This document shows, piece after piece, positions 1 through 8,939 of a DNA stretch of 13,388 bases (positions within the stretch are counted from its first letter, which is position 1; each line of letters opens with the position of its first letter). Both the position numbers and the translations under genes were made by a program. Source of the stretch: Flavobacteriaceae bacterium TMED179 (GTDB lineage: Bacteria > Bacteroidota > Bacteroidia > Flavobacteriales > Flavobacteriaceae); the NCBI GenBank assembly GCA_002169865.1, contig NHIC01000007.1, forward strand, positions 108,456 through 121,843, given 5' to 3'. The notes beneath the pieces were generated by a model. It searched no databases. It was not told the DNA's origin and saw only the letters and a program-made list of their open reading frames with translations.

Positions 1-287
1 ACGGCGCTTTACTTTTTAATGAGGAAAAAATATTTTGCGCCCCAGCTCTTCCCCTGAAAGATGTTTTTGATCCAACTGGTGCAGGAGATAGTTTTATTGG
101 AGGTTTTGCAGGCTATTTGTCCCAATCTGGAAGAATCACATTTGAAGAGATGAAAACAGCTACAATTATGGGTTCAGCAATGGCATCTTTTACAGTACAA
201 AAATTTGGAACTGAATCCTTAGAGCAATTAACTAATGAAAGACTCCAACAACGTATAAAAGCATTTAAATCACTAACAGAATTTTAA
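1..287 (+). CDS. PfkB-family carbohydrate/nucleoside kinase, C-terminal part
   Basis: The 3' end of a gene that begins before the window. Reading from base 3 gives 94 codons and a TAA stop at 285-287. The translation has the PfkB family signature 2, DPTGAGDSF, about 23 residues in. Its Asp (GAGD) is the catalytic base that activates the acceptor hydroxyl, and the Gly residues form the anion hole for the ATP phosphates. The following helix, rich in small residues (GSAMASFTVQKFGTE), is also typical of the fold. Family members phosphorylate sugars such as ribose or fructose, or nucleosides such as adenosine, in the cytosol. The substrate cannot be told from the C-terminal third. The purF gene starts 30 nt downstream on the same strand with no promoter seen between, so an operon linking a ribose or adenosine kinase to purine synthesis is plausible but inferred. 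Confidence 0.88.
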   Translation, partial: GALLFNEEKIFCAPALPLKDVFDPTGAGDSFIGGFAGYLSQSGRITFEEMKTATIMGSAMASFTVQKFGTESLEQLTNERLQQRIKAFKSLTEF

Positions 288-317
288 ATAGAATTAACAT
301 AATACTTAATTATACTC

Positions 318-2216
318 ATGAGCGATCCAATCAAGCATGAATGTGGAATTGCACTTTTACAACTTAAAAAGCCCTTATCCTTTTATAAGGAAAAATATGG
401 AACAGCACTTTACGGGATAAATAAGATGTATTTGTTAATGGAAAAACAACATAACCGAGGTCAAGACGGAGCAGGTTTTGCAAGCATAAAATATGATATT
501 TCACCTGGCCAGAGATATATCAGTCGAGTTCGTTCAGCAAAGTCTGAACCTATTCAAAATATTTTTAAAATTATTAATAAACGTATACAAAAGCAGCTAG
601 AATTTACTCCAAATCTTTTGAACAATCCAGAGCAATTAAAAAAGCAAGTGCCTTATGTAGGGGAGCTTATGATAGGACATGTTCGCTACGGGACTTTTGG
701 TAAAAATAGTATAGAAAGCGTTCACCCATTTTTAAGGCAAAATAATTGGATGCACAGGAATCTAATTTTAGCTGGAAACTTCAATTTAACAAATGTGAAC
801 CAGCTTTTCAACAACCTTTTAGAACTTGGACAGCATCCAAAGGAACAAGCTGATACAGTTACAATAATGGAAAAAATTGGACATTTTTTAGATGACGCTG
901 TGTCAAAAATTTATAAGGATTTACGTAATGAGGGCTATACAAAAGCTGAAGCATCGCCACTAATCGCAGAACGTTTAAAACTTTCTAAAATCTTACGAAA
1001 AGCGTCAAAAAACTGGGATGGAGGTTACGTTGTTGCGGGCTTATTAGGTCATGGAGATTCTTTTGTATTACGAGATCCTATAGGAATTCGTCCGGCATAT
1101 TATTATTCTGATGAAGAAATAGTAGTAGTTGCTTCTGAGCGTCCTGTAATTCAAACGGTATTTAATGTTTCTTATGAAAAGATTATAGAACTAGAACCTG
1201 GACATGCCTTGATCACAAAAAAAGGTGGAGAAACAATGATTAAGCAAATTCTTGAAAAACAGAAAAAAAAGGCATGTTCATTTGAGAGAATCTATTTTTC
1301 TAGAGGAGGAGATACCGAAATTTATAAAGAGCGAAAAAATTTAGGAAAAGCACTTTTTCCACAAGTACATAAATCAATTAAGGGAGATTTGGAGAATACA
1401 GTTTTTTCTTTTATACCAAACACAGCCGAAACATCATTTTACGGAATGATAGGAGCTGTTCAAGATCATGTAAAGAAAATTCTTACAGAAAAATTAAATA
1501 ATTCAAAAGGACCAGATATAGAAAAAATTATTAAAATGCTCAATCTAAAGCCTAGAATTGAAAAGATTGCTATTAAAGATGCGAAACTACGAACTTTTAT
1601 AACTGAAGATAATAATCGTGAAGACCTGGTAGCTCATGTGTACGATATCACATATGGTGTCGTTCGTAAAACTGATAACTTGGTTATTATTGACGATAGT
1701 ATTGTTAGAGGCACTACTTTACAAAAAAGTATCTTAAGAATGTTGGATCGTTTGGGGCCAAAAAAAATTATTGTGGTCTCTAGTGCACCACAAATTCGAT
1801 ATCCAGATTGCTATGGTATAGATATGGCAAAGCTCGAAGATTTTATAGCCTTTCGCGCAGCTTTGGCTTTACATGATGACAATGGTACTAAAGAAAAACT
1901 AATCGATGAGATCTACCAAAAATGTCTTACGAGTATTGAGGATGATATAGAAATTCCTCCTAATTACGTTAAGGCGATTTATGATCCATTTAAAGATGAA
2001 GAAATTTCAAAAAAAATAGCTCAAATCTTAAAATTTGATAATATCAAAGCAGAGATTGAAGTTATATTTCAAACAGTTGAAGGATTACATATGGCTTGTC
2101 CTGCAAATCTTGGGGACTGGTATTTTACAGGAGACTATCCAACTCCCGGTGGTTGTAAAGTAGTTAATAGGGCTTTTATCAATTTTGTGGAAAACAACAA
2201 CAAAAGAGCTTATTAA
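318..2216 (+). CDS. purF: Amidophosphoribosyltransferase (long Bacteroidota form)
   Basis: Makes 5-phosphoribosylamine from PRPP and glutamine, the committed step of de novo purine synthesis, in the cytosol. The N-terminal half is a class II (Ntn) glutaminase: MSDPIKHECG places the nucleophile at Cys9, so an 8-residue propeptide must be cut off. Glutamine-site motifs follow: GHVRYGT (120-126), GNFNLTN (153-159) and Asp179, then RDPIGIRP (252-259). The C-terminal half is a phosphoribosyltransferase with the PRPP loop VIIDDSIVRGTT (456-467). At 632 residues it is over 120 longer than E. coli PurF (505), with extra sequence around 350-430 and at the C-terminus. The CxxC that binds an Fe-S cluster in Bacillus-type PurF appears replaced here (GDWYFTG, 599-605), so no such cluster is expected. 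Flavobacteria may carry a second, shorter PurF; this could be the paralogue. The ATG at 318 lets Cys9 sit near the terminus, which supports this start. Confidence 0.93.
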   Translation: MSDPIKHECGIALLQLKKPLSFYKEKYGTALYGINKMYLLMEKQHNRGQDGAGFASIKYDISPGQRYISRVRSAKSEPIQNIFKIINKRIQKQLEFTPNLLNNPEQLKKQVPYVGELMIGHVRYGTFGKNSIESVHPFLRQNNWMHRNLILAGNFNLTNVNQLFNNLLELGQHPKEQADTVTIMEKIGHFLDDAVSKIYKDLRNEGYTKAEASPLIAERLKLSKILRKASKNWDGGYVVAGLLGHGDSFVLRDPIGIRPAYYYSDEEIVVVASERPVIQTVFNVSYEKIIELEPGHALITKKGGETMIKQILEKQKKKACSFERIYFSRGGDTEIYKERKNLGKALFPQVHKSIKGDLENTVFSFIPNTAETSFYGMIGAVQDHVKKILTEKLNNSKGPDIEKIIKMLNLKPRIEKIAIKDAKLRTFITEDNNREDLVAHVYDITYGVVRKTDNLVIIDDSIVRGTTLQKSILRMLDRLGPKKIIVVSSAPQIRYPDCYGIDMAKLEDFIAFRAALALHDDNGTKEKLIDEIYQKCLTSIEDDIEIPPNYVKAIYDPFKDEEISKKIAQILKFDNIKAEIEVIFQTVEGLHMACPANLGDWYFTGDYPTPGGCKVVNRAFINFVENNNKRAY

Positions 2217-2222
2217 GCTTTT
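2204..2222 (+). terminator. Possible purF terminator hairpin
   Basis: An 8-bp stem (arms 2204-2211 and 2215-2222, one G-U pair) with an ATT loop spans the purF stop codon. Its T-rich right arm would serve as the U tract. It is weak and GC-poor, and could be chance in AT-rich DNA. Confidence 0.3.
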
Positions 2223-2248
2223 ATCGAAAAAATAATAAATCAAAGGAG

Positions 2249-2264
2249 AAGTGATTAATCACTT
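2249..2264. terminator. 16-bp perfect palindrome between convergent genes
   Basis: AAGTGATTAATCACTT is a perfect palindrome in the 62-nt gap between the 3' ends of purF and sodA. As RNA it can form a 6-bp stem with a TTAA loop on either strand, so a bidirectional terminator is the simplest reading. There is no strong T run right after it on either strand. A protein-binding site is an alternative, though it lies at two gene ends rather than at a promoter. Confidence 0.35.
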
Positions 2265-2278
2265 TAATTAACAAAAGA

Positions 2279-2887
2279 TTAAACTCCAGCAATAAATAAT
2301 TCACTCACCTTTGACCAATTAACAACATTAAAAAAAGCATTAATATAATCAGGCCTCCTGTTTTGATAGTTAAGATAATATGCGTGTTCCCAAACATCAA
2401 TTCCTAAAATTGGAATACCATCACAACTAATCCCAGGCATCAATGGATTATCTTGATTAGCAGTTTTACAAACTTCTAAAGACCCATTTTTTTGTAAGCA
2501 AAGCCATGCCCAACCAGAGCCAAATTGAGTAGCTGCAGCTTTGGCAAATTCTGTTTTAAAAGTATCGAAAGATCCAAAGGCCTCATTAATAGCATTAGCT
2601 AAATCTCCTGAGGGTAATCCTCCACCATCGGGTGACATTATTTCCCAAAATAAACAGTGATTATAAAAACCTCCTCCATTATTTCGGACAATCTTATTTT
2701 CCATATCAAGCCCTTTAAGGATTTCCTCAATAGTTTGGTTTGCCAGTGGAGTATTTGAAATAGCGTTATTGAGATTTGTGGTATATCCATTGTGATGCTT
2801 GCCATGGTGAATCTCCATGGTAAGAGCATCTATATTTGGTTCTAATGCATCATAGGCATAGGATAGAGTGGGTAATTCAAAAGCCAT
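2279..2887 (-). CDS. sodA: Superoxide dismutase, Mn-type
   Basis: Fe/Mn-family superoxide dismutase, which converts superoxide to oxygen and hydrogen peroxide. The 202-residue length is normal. The four metal ligands are visible: His27 (MEIHHGKHH), His77 (NHCLFW), and Asp164 and His168 in the signature DVWEHAYY. Metal-choice residues match the manganese type: Gly73 (GGGFYNH) and Gln145 (TANQDNP), where the iron type usually has Gln and Ala. A cambialistic enzyme remains possible. There is no signal peptide (MAFELPTLSYAYDALEP), so it is cytosolic. It is transcribed away from addA and converges on purF. A candidate promoter lies just upstream (2908-2942). Confidence 0.96.
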   Translation of the reverse strand: MAFELPTLSYAYDALEPNIDALTMEIHHGKHHNGYTTNLNNAISNTPLANQTIEEILKGLDMENKIVRNNGGGFYNHCLFWEIMSPDGGGLPSGDLANAINEAFGSFDTFKTEFAKAAATQFGSGWAWLCLQKNGSLEVCKTANQDNPLMPGISCDGIPILGIDVWEHAYYLNYQNRRPDYINAFFNVVNWSKVSELFIAGV

Positions 2888-2907
2888 AATTATAGTTTAA
2901 GTTTTTA

Positions 2908-2942
2908 CAAAAATAAAATTTCTTTTTTTATTAAAAGACAAA
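2908..2942 (-). promoter_or_regulatory. Candidate Bacteroidota promoter for sodA
   Basis: On the minus strand, a -7 element TATTTTTG (2915 down to 2908) fits the Bacteroidota consensus TAnnTTTG. A TTTG (2942 down to 2939) lies upstream as a -33 element, with a 23-nt spacer at the upper end of the usual range. Transcription would start about 15 nt before the sodA ATG. AT-rich DNA gives such matches by chance, but position and strand fit. Confidence 0.5.
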
Positions 2943-2985
2943 GTTCTTAAAAGCATTACATTTAGTAGTGTTTTTTTAAATATTT

Positions 2986-5900
2986 TTGAATAAAAATAGT
3001 TTCCATATAATCAATGCATCAGCAGGGGCAGGGAAAACCCACAGTTTGGTTTTGGAGTACTTAAAGATCCTATTAAAAGACGTATCATCTAGATCACTTC
3101 GGAGTTTATTAGCTCTAACTTTTACTAATAAAGCTGTAAGTGAGATGAAATCTAGAATTCTCAAAACTTTACTTTCTCTTTCAAAACTGCCCTCAGAGGA
3201 AACACATATTACTACCAATTTATGTGATATCTTAAATATTTCCGAAAAAGAACTTTCGTTGAGATCTTATCAGATGCTAAGAATGATACTTCTAGAATAT
3301 GCTAGTTTTGATGTAATTACTTTGGACAAGTTTAACCACAGGCTGGTTCGAGCTTTTGCCAAAGAATTTCAACTTCCTCATCGATTTGAAATTGTAATAG
3401 ATCCCTCAGATTTACTCGATGAAACCGTTAACTCGATAATTGATGGGGTAGGAGAAGATAAAATACTTTCTAGATTATTATTGGACTTTAGTATTGACAA
3501 AGTTTTAAATGATAAAGATTGGGATGTTAAGAAAGATTTAGATGATTTTGTTAGACTATTATTAAATGAAAATGATCGTAGACCTATCAACAGTATTAAA
3601 AATAAAACCTTTAAAACATTACAATCTGATAAAAGTTTATTAGAAATGGAATTAGTAAAAACAAAAAAAGCTGCTATAGAATATGCAGAGAATGCATTAT
3701 CATTTTTAACAAAGAAGGGCTTAGAACCAAAAGATTTTACACGAAGTCAACTTCACAAACACTTTCAGGATGTTAGTAATCAATATTTTTTTAATCTTTA
3801 TGACAATCAATTAGAAGCTGCTTTATTAGGAGAAAAATCTCTATATAATAAAACTTTATCAAAGGAGAAGAAGTGTCTAATTGAAGAAGTTCTTCCTCAA
3901 ATTCGATATTTTTTTTATCAGATCAAAGATTATATTGGGGCTTATTTAGTAATTGAGCAAACACTTAAATCATGGACTCCAAGAATGTTACTTCAAAAAA
4001 TGGAAAAGCAACTAGATGTCCTGCAGAAAGAAAAAGAAATTCGACTATTAGGTGAATTTAATTCAAAAATCAGTCGTTTAGTTAAACATCAACCTGTACC
4101 ATTTATTTATGAACGCCTGGGAGGACGGTATCAACACTTTTTTCTAGATGAATTCCAAGATACTTCTGAATTACAATGGGAAAATCTAATACCACTTGTG
4201 GCAAATGCATTAGAAAGTCAAGATTTATCAGGAGCTAATGGATCACTTCATTTAGTCGGTGATCCTAAGCAAGCAATATACAGATGGAGGGGTGGAAATA
4301 TGGAACAATTTATAGATTTAATTAATAAATCAAAAAACCCATTTCATATTGAAGCAGAAATTTTTTCTTTAAATAAAAATTTTAGATCAGGTGAGGAAAT
4401 TGTGTCATTTAATAATGATTTTTTCTTATTTATCTCAAAGTATTTTAATATAGAAAAGTATCAAAATATTTATGGAGAAGAAAGTCAGCAAAAAGCTCAA
4501 AAGAAGGGAGGCTATCTATGTGTAGAAACAATTCCTAATGGAGGTAAAGATATTACTACGCCATTGTATATATCAAAAACTCTAACTTTTGTTAGTAAAA
4601 TAATATCTCATGGTTATTTAAAGAGTGATATTGCAATTTTAGTGAGAAAAAAAGAACAAGCAGAAGAAATAGGAAAAGCATTAGCTCAAGCAAATTATAA
4701 CTCTGTTTCCTCCGATTCTTTAATGGTTTCGCAGTCAAAACAAGTGCAATTCATCATTGCATTTTTAAAATTGAGTCAATATCCTAGTAAAATGGAATAC
4801 CATAAACTCATTTTAGATTTTTTATGGGAAACAAGGGGAAAAGATGATGAAAAGTATCATGAGTTTGCTTTGAAGAATCTTCAACTCAAAACTTTATCTT
4901 TTTTAAAAGCCTTAGAAGTTTATTTTGATTTTACTTTTAAAATGGAATATTTACAAAAACTTTCTCTTTTTGATGCAGTAAATTACATTCTTTCATGTTT
5001 CCCAAAAATTGATCCTAACGATGCATATGTTCATTTTTTTGTAGAAGATGTTTATGAGTTTTCAAAGACAAATTCCTCATCTGTAAACTCATACCTTGGT
5101 TATTGGGAGCATAATTCAGAGCAGTCAAGGATTGCTATGTCTGACAGACTCGAAGCTATAAAATTGATGACGATTCATCAAGCAAAAGGACTTGAGTTTC
5201 CAATAGTTATTTTACCTTTTATGGATACTCCAATGTATCCTGCTATAACTGAAAAAATTTGGTATCCATTTCGTGAGGGAAAATTAGAAAATATTAAATG
5301 GGGTTGGTTTAATTTCTCAAAGGAATTAAGACACTATGGTTTTGAAGGTATAAAACTCTATAACAATTACCGTTTGAATCAGCAGTTAGATGCTTTCAAT
5401 GTACTTTATGTTGCTCTAACAAGGTCTGTTGAGGCATTGTTTATAATTACTCAAGAGGTAAATACTGGAGATAAAACTTATGCGCACTGGTTTAAAAATT
5501 ATATTGAGCTTCAAGGGAAAACATTAGATAATTTAAATCCATACGAACGAGGAGTTCTACCTCTAAAAAAACAAATTAAATCAAATAATATTGATAATAA
5601 ATCAAAAAAATGGGATCTAAATTTACCACTGATCTCATCTTGGGAGAGTCGAGTTATTTTAGATTTTTACAGTAAAGATAGAATTCGTGATGCAAGGGAT
5701 TGGGGAGTTTTAATTCATAACATTCTAGCAAAAGTTACTACTAGAGATTTGATACCAGAAGTAATTCAAAATGCTGTAAAAGAAGAAACCCTCTTAGAAA
5801 GTTATAAAGATTCAGTAGAGGAAAAAATTTGGGAAATTGTTAAACATCCTATACTTAAGAGATTTTTTAATGGAGGTGAGCTTGTTATGTGTGAAAAGGA

Positions 5901-6120
5901 CCTTTTGATTCCAAATGGTCCTACTTTAAGACCTGACCGAATAAATTTTTCAAATAATGGTAAAACAAGTGTGTTGGACTATAAAACTGGTAATCCAAAA
6001 AAAGATGATATTGGGCAAATCAAAAAATATGAGTTGGTTTTAAATGATATGGGATACGATGATGTCGATATTTATCTAGTTTATATTAATCTAGAAATTG
6101 AAGTTATTAAAATTGATTGA
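2986..6120 (+). CDS. addA: AddA-type helicase-nuclease (UvrD-like helicase with RecB nuclease domain)
   Basis: ATP-driven 3'-5' DNA helicase fused to a nuclease, acting with AddB to resect double-strand breaks for RecA loading. Superfamily 1 motifs occur in order: Walker A ASAGAGKT (11-18), Ia LALTFTNKAVSEM (42-54), Walker B FFLDEFQDT (385-393), III LVGDPKQAIYRWRGG (423-437), IV NFRS (465-468), V MTIHQAKGLEF (728-738) and VI LYVALTR (807-813). The RecB-type nuclease site is complete at the C-terminus: His911, Asp984 (RPDR), Asp998-Tyr-Lys1000 and QxxxY (1011-1015). The start is TTG: a stop codon lies 9 nt upstream in frame and no ATG precedes the P-loop, while MNKNSFHIINASAG matches where relatives begin. 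At 1044 residues the length is normal. addB follows after 16 nt, so they are very likely co-transcribed and form a complex. Confidence 0.93.
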   Translation: MNKNSFHIINASAGAGKTHSLVLEYLKILLKDVSSRSLRSLLALTFTNKAVSEMKSRILKTLLSLSKLPSEETHITTNLCDILNISEKELSLRSYQMLRMILLEYASFDVITLDKFNHRLVRAFAKEFQLPHRFEIVIDPSDLLDETVNSIIDGVGEDKILSRLLLDFSIDKVLNDKDWDVKKDLDDFVRLLLNENDRRPINSIKNKTFKTLQSDKSLLEMELVKTKKAAIEYAENALSFLTKKGLEPKDFTRSQLHKHFQDVSNQYFFNLYDNQLEAALLGEKSLYNKTLSKEKKCLIEEVLPQIRYFFYQIKDYIGAYLVIEQTLKSWTPRMLLQKMEKQLDVLQKEKEIRLLGEFNSKISRLVKHQPVPFIYERLGGRYQHFFLDEFQDTSELQWENLIPLVANALESQDLSGANGSLHLVGDPKQAIYRWRGGNMEQFIDLINKSKNPFHIEAEIFSLNKNFRSGEEIVSFNNDFFLFISKYFNIEKYQNIYGEESQQKAQKKGGYLCVETIPNGGKDITTPLYISKTLTFVSKIISHGYLKSDIAILVRKKEQAEEIGKALAQANYNSVSSDSLMVSQSKQVQFIIAFLKLSQYPSKMEYHKLILDFLWETRGKDDEKYHEFALKNLQLKTLSFLKALEVYFDFTFKMEYLQKLSLFDAVNYILSCFPKIDPNDAYVHFFVEDVYEFSKTNSSSVNSYLGYWEHNSEQSRIAMSDRLEAIKLMTIHQAKGLEFPIVILPFMDTPMYPAITEKIWYPFREGKLENIKWGWFNFSKELRHYGFEGIKLYNNYRLNQQLDAFNVLYVALTRSVEALFIITQEVNTGDKTYAHWFKNYIELQGKTLDNLNPYERGVLPLKKQIKSNNIDNKSKKWDLNLPLISSWESRVILDFYSKDRIRDARDWGVLIHNILAKVTTRDLIPEVIQNAVKEETLLESYKDSVEEKIWEIVKHPILKRFFNGGELVMCEKDLLIPNGPTLRPDRINFSNNGKTSVLDYKTGNPKKDDIGQIKKYELVLNDMGYDDVDIYLVYINLEIEVIKID

Positions 6121-6136
6121 TTTTTAAAATTTAGAT

Positions 6137-8851
6137 ATGCAAACTTTTTTAGATGATGTAGCTAAAAAAATTCTTTCCTCCCATTTTGAAATGGATGAGA
6201 TAAAGATTATTGTTCCTAATATAAGATCTATTAATTTTTTAAAGACATCTTTAAAAAAATTTATTGATCGGCCATTTTTATCTCCAGAAATAATCAGCAT
6301 TTCTGAATTTATAGCTGAGCTCTCTGGAATATCTTCAATTCAAAAAATAGATTTACTAATTTCTTTTTATGACGTATATAAAAAGCTAACCCCAAAAGAA
6401 AAATTAGAATCTTTTAATCAGTTTTTTAGCTGGGCACCATTACTACTCCGAGAGTTTAATGAAATAGATAACCAGCTCATAAACACAGAGGAGCTTTTTA
6501 GCTTTATCAGGGCTATTGAATCAATTGAATTTTGGGGGGTACCTGATAAAGGAGAGGAAAATAAAAATCATATTAAAAGAGAAGAAAAGTTGGCCGAGTA
6601 TTATAATGCACTCTATGCGGCATTGATGAAAAAACAAAAGGGCTATTCTGGTTTACAATCTAGAGAAGCACTTGAAAATCTCGCATTTTACTCAGCACAA
6701 GAAATTCCACATCACTTTTTTATTGGTTTCAATGCTTTAACCAAAGCAGAAGAAACTATTATTAAAGAGTTAATTTCTGAAGGAAAAGCAAATATAATTT
6801 GGGATATTGATAAAACTTTTTTTCAAGATGAATATCACAGTGCAGGATATTTTATTCGGCAATATTTTAGGGAATGGAATTTCTTGAGAAAAGATGGTAA
6901 ACCCGAGTTTCAAGAGTTTTTTTCAAAGGCTAAAAAAATTGAAATTATTAGTGCTGGTAAAAATAGTATTCAATCCAAAATTGCGGTTCAAATTGCAGCT
7001 GATCTCCAGAGGGAAAATCCAAAAAGCTCAACAGCAATTGTGTTAGGAGACGAAACTCTTTTACAGCCATTATTATCTGTTTTACCTGAAAACGATTTGT
7101 CTTGGAACATTACTATGGGATATCCCCTCAGAGAGACTATTTTATATAGCTTTTTCAAAATATTTTTTGAGTTGCAATATAGTCATGGAAAATATGGATT
7201 TCCCATTAAAAAAGTTAATGAGTTTATTAAATCAGGTCCTGGGAGAATAATTTTAAAATCATCTATTCCTAGAATTGAATATTGGTTAGAGAAATTTAAT
7301 AGAAATTATATCACTTTTGAAGAATTGAGTTCTAAAGGTTCAATAATGACTTTATTATTCTCTCCATATAAAGGACCTAAAGAACTTATGGAGAAGCTTG
7401 TTAAAATTACTAAAAGTTTAAAAAAGCAATACGAAAATGAAGAAAGGCAACTACTTCAATTAGATTCATGCATTCGTTTTGCTAAAATTTTTCATTTTAT
7501 TTTAAATCGTTTGAAGCAATCTAATTTTATAAATTCTCTGACTGATATAAAAATTGTTTTCGAATCTTTAGTCCAGCAAGAAAATTTCAATTTTACAGGT
7601 GATCAATCGAGTTCAATTCAGGTAATGGGATTATTAGAAACTAGACTTTTAGACTTTGATAATGTAGTAATAACAAATATGAATGAAGGAATTTTACCAT
7701 CTGGGAAGACTCCTTTTTCAATAATTCCATTCGATATTCGAAAAAAGTTTGACATGAAAACCTTTATCGAAAAAGATCATTTATATGCCTACCACTTTTT
7801 TAGGCTATTACAGAGGGCAAAAAATATTTTTCTAATTTATAATTCAACTTCAGATGGCCTTTTTTCAGCTGAAAGAAGTCGATTTTTAATGCAACTAGAA
7901 TACTTTAGACAACCTTTACATGACTTAAAGATTAGAAACATAGAGTTAGAAATGCCAAAGCTGAATATTGAGCTGAAAAAAATTCAAAAATCTCAATCTA
8001 TTTTAGATCATCTTGACCGCATTAGTCTCGAGGGTTTATCTCCTTCATCTCTTACACAATACATAAGAAGTCCTTATAAATTTTATGAACAAAGGATGCT
8101 TAAAGTACGTCCTGAAGTTCAAATCAATAATCAACTTAGCGCATTAGAAAAAGGGACTCTAATGCATGAAGTTCTTCAAATTTTATACCAGCCATACATT
8201 TCTAATATTATGATATCAAATTCATATGACAATATGCTTAAAAATCTTTCAAAAACATTGGAGAAATCACTTAATAAGACTAACAAAAAAGAAATGTTTA
8301 AAACTGGGAAAAATGCATTGATATTTCGAATTATGAAAGAAGTTTTAAAGCGATTTTTAATTGCTGAAAAACATAAGGTTATAAATGGAGATCAAATTAA
8401 AATATTAGCCTTAGAATACGATTTTTCAAAGGATATTTTCATAAAAGAATTGAACAAAAAAATTATGTTTAAAGGAGCTGTTGATAGAATTGATATTTAC
8501 AATAATACTTTAAGATTTGTTGATTATAAAACAGGAAGTGTCAGTGAATCAGACTTAACTTTCAGTAATTGGGAAGAGCTAAGAATTTATCACAAAAAAA
8601 ATCCTTTATTTCAGGTTATGCTGTATGCATATTTATTAAGAAAAGAATTTCATTATGAAAACATTATTGCTGGAGTAATTCCATTAAAGACTTTTAAAAA
8701 TAATTTTTTAGCAGTTTCACAAAGAGAGAATAAACAAAAAAGAAAAATTTTAAAAATAGAAGGGGGAGTTTTTTCTTATTTTGAAAAAGAATTAATTAAA
8801 TTAATTTGTGAAATTTTTGACCCATCAATCCCTTTTACAGAAAAGAGTTAA
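6137..8851 (+). CDS. addB: AddB-type nuclease subunit (PD-(D/E)XK family)
   Basis: Partner of AddA in the break-processing helicase-nuclease. The N-terminal half is a degenerate helicase: IIVPNIRSINFL (24-35) stands where a P-loop could be, with no GKT, so it should not hydrolyse ATP. A motif V-like stretch, VMGLLETRLLDFDNVVI (496-512), and NEGILPS (516-522) are typical of AddB. The C-terminal nuclease starts near SPSSLTQYIRSPYKFY (635-650) and carries His677 (GTLMHE), Asp783 (AVDRID), Asp796-Tyr-Lys798 and Gln826/Tyr830, so the site looks intact. Fe-S cluster cysteines of many AddB proteins are missing: Ser645 takes the first position, the protein ends (FDPSIPFTEKS) before any CxxC, and only Cys445 and Cys891 exist. 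At 904 residues it is shorter than Bacillus AddB. The start ATG lies 16 nt after the addA stop. Confidence 0.88.
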   Translation: MQTFLDDVAKKILSSHFEMDEIKIIVPNIRSINFLKTSLKKFIDRPFLSPEIISISEFIAELSGISSIQKIDLLISFYDVYKKLTPKEKLESFNQFFSWAPLLLREFNEIDNQLINTEELFSFIRAIESIEFWGVPDKGEENKNHIKREEKLAEYYNALYAALMKKQKGYSGLQSREALENLAFYSAQEIPHHFFIGFNALTKAEETIIKELISEGKANIIWDIDKTFFQDEYHSAGYFIRQYFREWNFLRKDGKPEFQEFFSKAKKIEIISAGKNSIQSKIAVQIAADLQRENPKSSTAIVLGDETLLQPLLSVLPENDLSWNITMGYPLRETILYSFFKIFFELQYSHGKYGFPIKKVNEFIKSGPGRIILKSSIPRIEYWLEKFNRNYITFEELSSKGSIMTLLFSPYKGPKELMEKLVKITKSLKKQYENEERQLLQLDSCIRFAKIFHFILNRLKQSNFINSLTDIKIVFESLVQQENFNFTGDQSSSIQVMGLLETRLLDFDNVVITNMNEGILPSGKTPFSIIPFDIRKKFDMKTFIEKDHLYAYHFFRLLQRAKNIFLIYNSTSDGLFSAERSRFLMQLEYFRQPLHDLKIRNIELEMPKLNIELKKIQKSQSILDHLDRISLEGLSPSSLTQYIRSPYKFYEQRMLKVRPEVQINNQLSALEKGTLMHEVLQILYQPYISNIMISNSYDNMLKNLSKTLEKSLNKTNKKEMFKTGKNALIFRIMKEVLKRFLIAEKHKVINGDQIKILALEYDFSKDIFIKELNKKIMFKGAVDRIDIYNNTLRFVDYKTGSVSESDLTFSNWEELRIYHKKNPLFQVMLYAYLLRKEFHYENIIAGVIPLKTFKNNFLAVSQRENKQKRKILKIEGGVFSYFEKELIKLICEIFDPSIPFTEKS

Positions 8852-8866
8852 AACACTGAAATACTA

Positions 8867-8900
8867 AGTTTTTATAAACTGTTTTATTTCATTTTTTTAC
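8867..8900 (+). terminator. Possible addAB terminator
   Basis: A short stem (AGTTT 8867-8871 with AAACT 8876-8880, loop TTAT) is followed by a T-rich stretch that ends in TTTTTTT. It lies 16 nt past the addB stop. The stem is only 5 bp and GC-poor, so support is weak. Confidence 0.25.
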
Positions 8901-8939
8901 TTTTACTAAAAAATATCTCATTTTTTACAAATTTGAACA

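Noticed and set aside
2976..3590. Two minus-strand open frames of 70-80 codons
   Set aside because: Antisense to the conserved helicase domain of addA; no motif, start signal or promoter supports them.
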